Below the pieces are notes generated by a model. The model was not told the origin of the DNA, made no database searches, and was given only the letters and a program-made list of their open reading frames with translations. Positions 63,392 through 64,000 of a stretch of 64,000 nucleotides of DNA are shown here, one piece after another (position 1 is the stretch's first letter; the number at the start of each line of letters is the position of its first letter). The translations under genes were made by a program, and so were the position numbers. The DNA comes from Variovorax sp. OV329. Its GTDB lineage: Bacteria > Pseudomonadota > Gammaproteobacteria > Burkholderiales > Burkholderiaceae_C. The DNA lies in contig NZ_FOUG01000006.1 of assembly GCF_900114785.1 (NCBI RefSeq), positions 1-64,000 on the forward strand, written 5' to 3'.

Positions 63392-64000
63392 ACACCCGCG
63401 CGTCGCGCGAAGTGGGCTGGCATTGGCCGCCTCGCTGGCACTGGCCGTCCTCGCTGGCTGCGCCGACATGTCCGGCATCCACGCCGGCGACTCGAAGATG
63501 CGCGACGCGCAGTCGCTGGGCCTGTCGGCCCAGGCGGCCGCTCCGCGCGTGAGCGACGTCGACCACAACGGAATCGACGCCACCTGGTGGCTCGGCTTCG
63601 GCGATGCGCAGCTCAATGCGCTGATCGAACAGGCCCTCAAGGGCAACCCCAACCTGGCCGCAGCGCAGGCGCGCGTGGCAAAGGCGCAGTCCTCGGTGCT
63701 GATCGCCAGGTCGGCGGACCTGCCGCAGGTGGGCGCCGGCCTGGACCTGACGCGCCAGCGCTTCAGCGAGAACTTCATCTATCCCGCACCGCTGGGCGGT
63801 GCCAGCGTCAACACCGGCACGCTCCAGCTCAGCGCCAGCTGGGAGCTGGACTTCTTCGGCAAGAACAAGGCTGCGATCGAGACAGCCGTCGGCGGCGCCA
63901 ATGCCGCCGTTGCCGACGCCGATGCCGCACGTGTGCTGCTGACCACCCGCGTGGCCAGCGGCTACATCCAGTGGGCGCGTCTCGAAAGCCTGCAGGCGGT
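63369..64000 (+). CDS. NodT-family efflux outer-membrane lipoprotein, N-terminal part
   Basis: The first 210 codons of an outer-membrane factor of tripartite efflux systems, cut by the window end. It has a lipoprotein signal peptide with lipobox AVLAGC. Mature sequence features are TWWLGFGDAQLNALIEQAL, NPNLAAAQARVAKAQSSVL and ASWELDFFGKNKAAIETAV, all standard for the NodT/OprM family. It starts within the last codons of marR, so the two are coupled. The fusion protein and inner-membrane pump are expected just beyond the edge, probably of EmrAB type given the EmrR-like regulator. Confidence 0.93.
   Translation, partial: MTIPARLEHPRVARSGLALAASLALAVLAGCADMSGIHAGDSKMRDAQSLGLSAQAAAPRVSDVDHNGIDATWWLGFGDAQLNALIEQALKGNPNLAAAQARVAKAQSSVLIARSADLPQVGAGLDLTRQRFSENFIYPAPLGGASVNTGTLQLSASWELDFFGKNKAAIETAVGGANAAVADADAARVLLTTRVASGYIQWARLESLQA

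Overview
The window reads as chromosomal DNA from a high-GC betaproteobacterium, most likely a member of Comamonadaceae (Burkholderiales). I infer this from two Bug-type periplasmic receptors, the divergent darP/pmbA pair, a secG - tRNA-Leu(GAG) - nuoA-N block followed by DUF2818, Nudix and DUF1178 genes, and an assimilatory nitrate locus with ANTAR regulators. The genus cannot be fixed by eye. I saw no rRNA, insertion sequence, phage gene, CRISPR array or integrase. Coding density is high and most intergenic gaps are short.

Layout. 1-1.7 kb: a cut-off sulfatase gene and a Bug receptor, divergent from a MarR regulator. 1.7-6.2 kb: mscS-like, FUSC and suhB on the minus strand, divergent from trmJ and cysE (6.3-7.9 kb). 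7.9-11.2 kb: a beta-propeller protein and a second Bug receptor, divergent from a LysR regulator. 11.2-17.8 kb: mog, darP, pmbA, Nudix, yqeY, rpsU, a BaiN-type flavoprotein and a fatty acid hydroxylase family protein. 18-33.1 kb: the nitrate assimilation region. 33.2-38.2 kb: tsaD, an alpha/beta hydrolase, a small heat-shock protein, an orphan amide/amino-acid type binding protein and an aminotransferase. 38.2-43.4 kb: rpsO, pnp, a quinone oxidoreductase, tpiA and secG. 43.5-58.5 kb: tRNA-Leu(GAG), then all 14 subunits of respiratory complex I in canonical order. 58.5-64 kb: Nudix, DUF1178, two exported proteins of unknown function, and an ABC exporter divergent from a MarR regulator and a NodT-type outer-membrane factor that runs off the end.

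The nitrate region is the most informative part. One minus-strand run (nasC-nasA-ybiB-cobA) encodes an NADH/FAD electron donor, the molybdenum nitrate reductase, a TrpD2-like nucleic-acid-binding protein and the first siroheme enzyme. Uptake is encoded twice: a NarK-type MFS carrier and an nrtABC ABC transporter. Between these lie a tail-anchored PP2C-phosphatase/kinase fusion and a soluble ANTAR protein with two NarX/PilJ-type P-box-like motifs. A second ANTAR protein, NasR (NIT-ANTAR), sits directly upstream of nrtA. Between nasR and nrtA the DNA holds an NtrC-like site, a textbook sigma-54 -24/-12 promoter, two hairpins with hexanucleotide loops and an intrinsic terminator. These are the parts needed for NasR-type transcription antitermination, so nrtABC is predicted to need both nitrogen limitation and nitrate. 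No siroheme nitrite reductase is present in the window.

Several genes (tsaD, the DUF1178 gene, the second marR, and less exactly pmbA and the ABC exporter) have a -10-like hexamer ending 6-10 nt before the start codon and no Shine-Dalgarno sequence, which suggests leaderless or near-leaderless messages.
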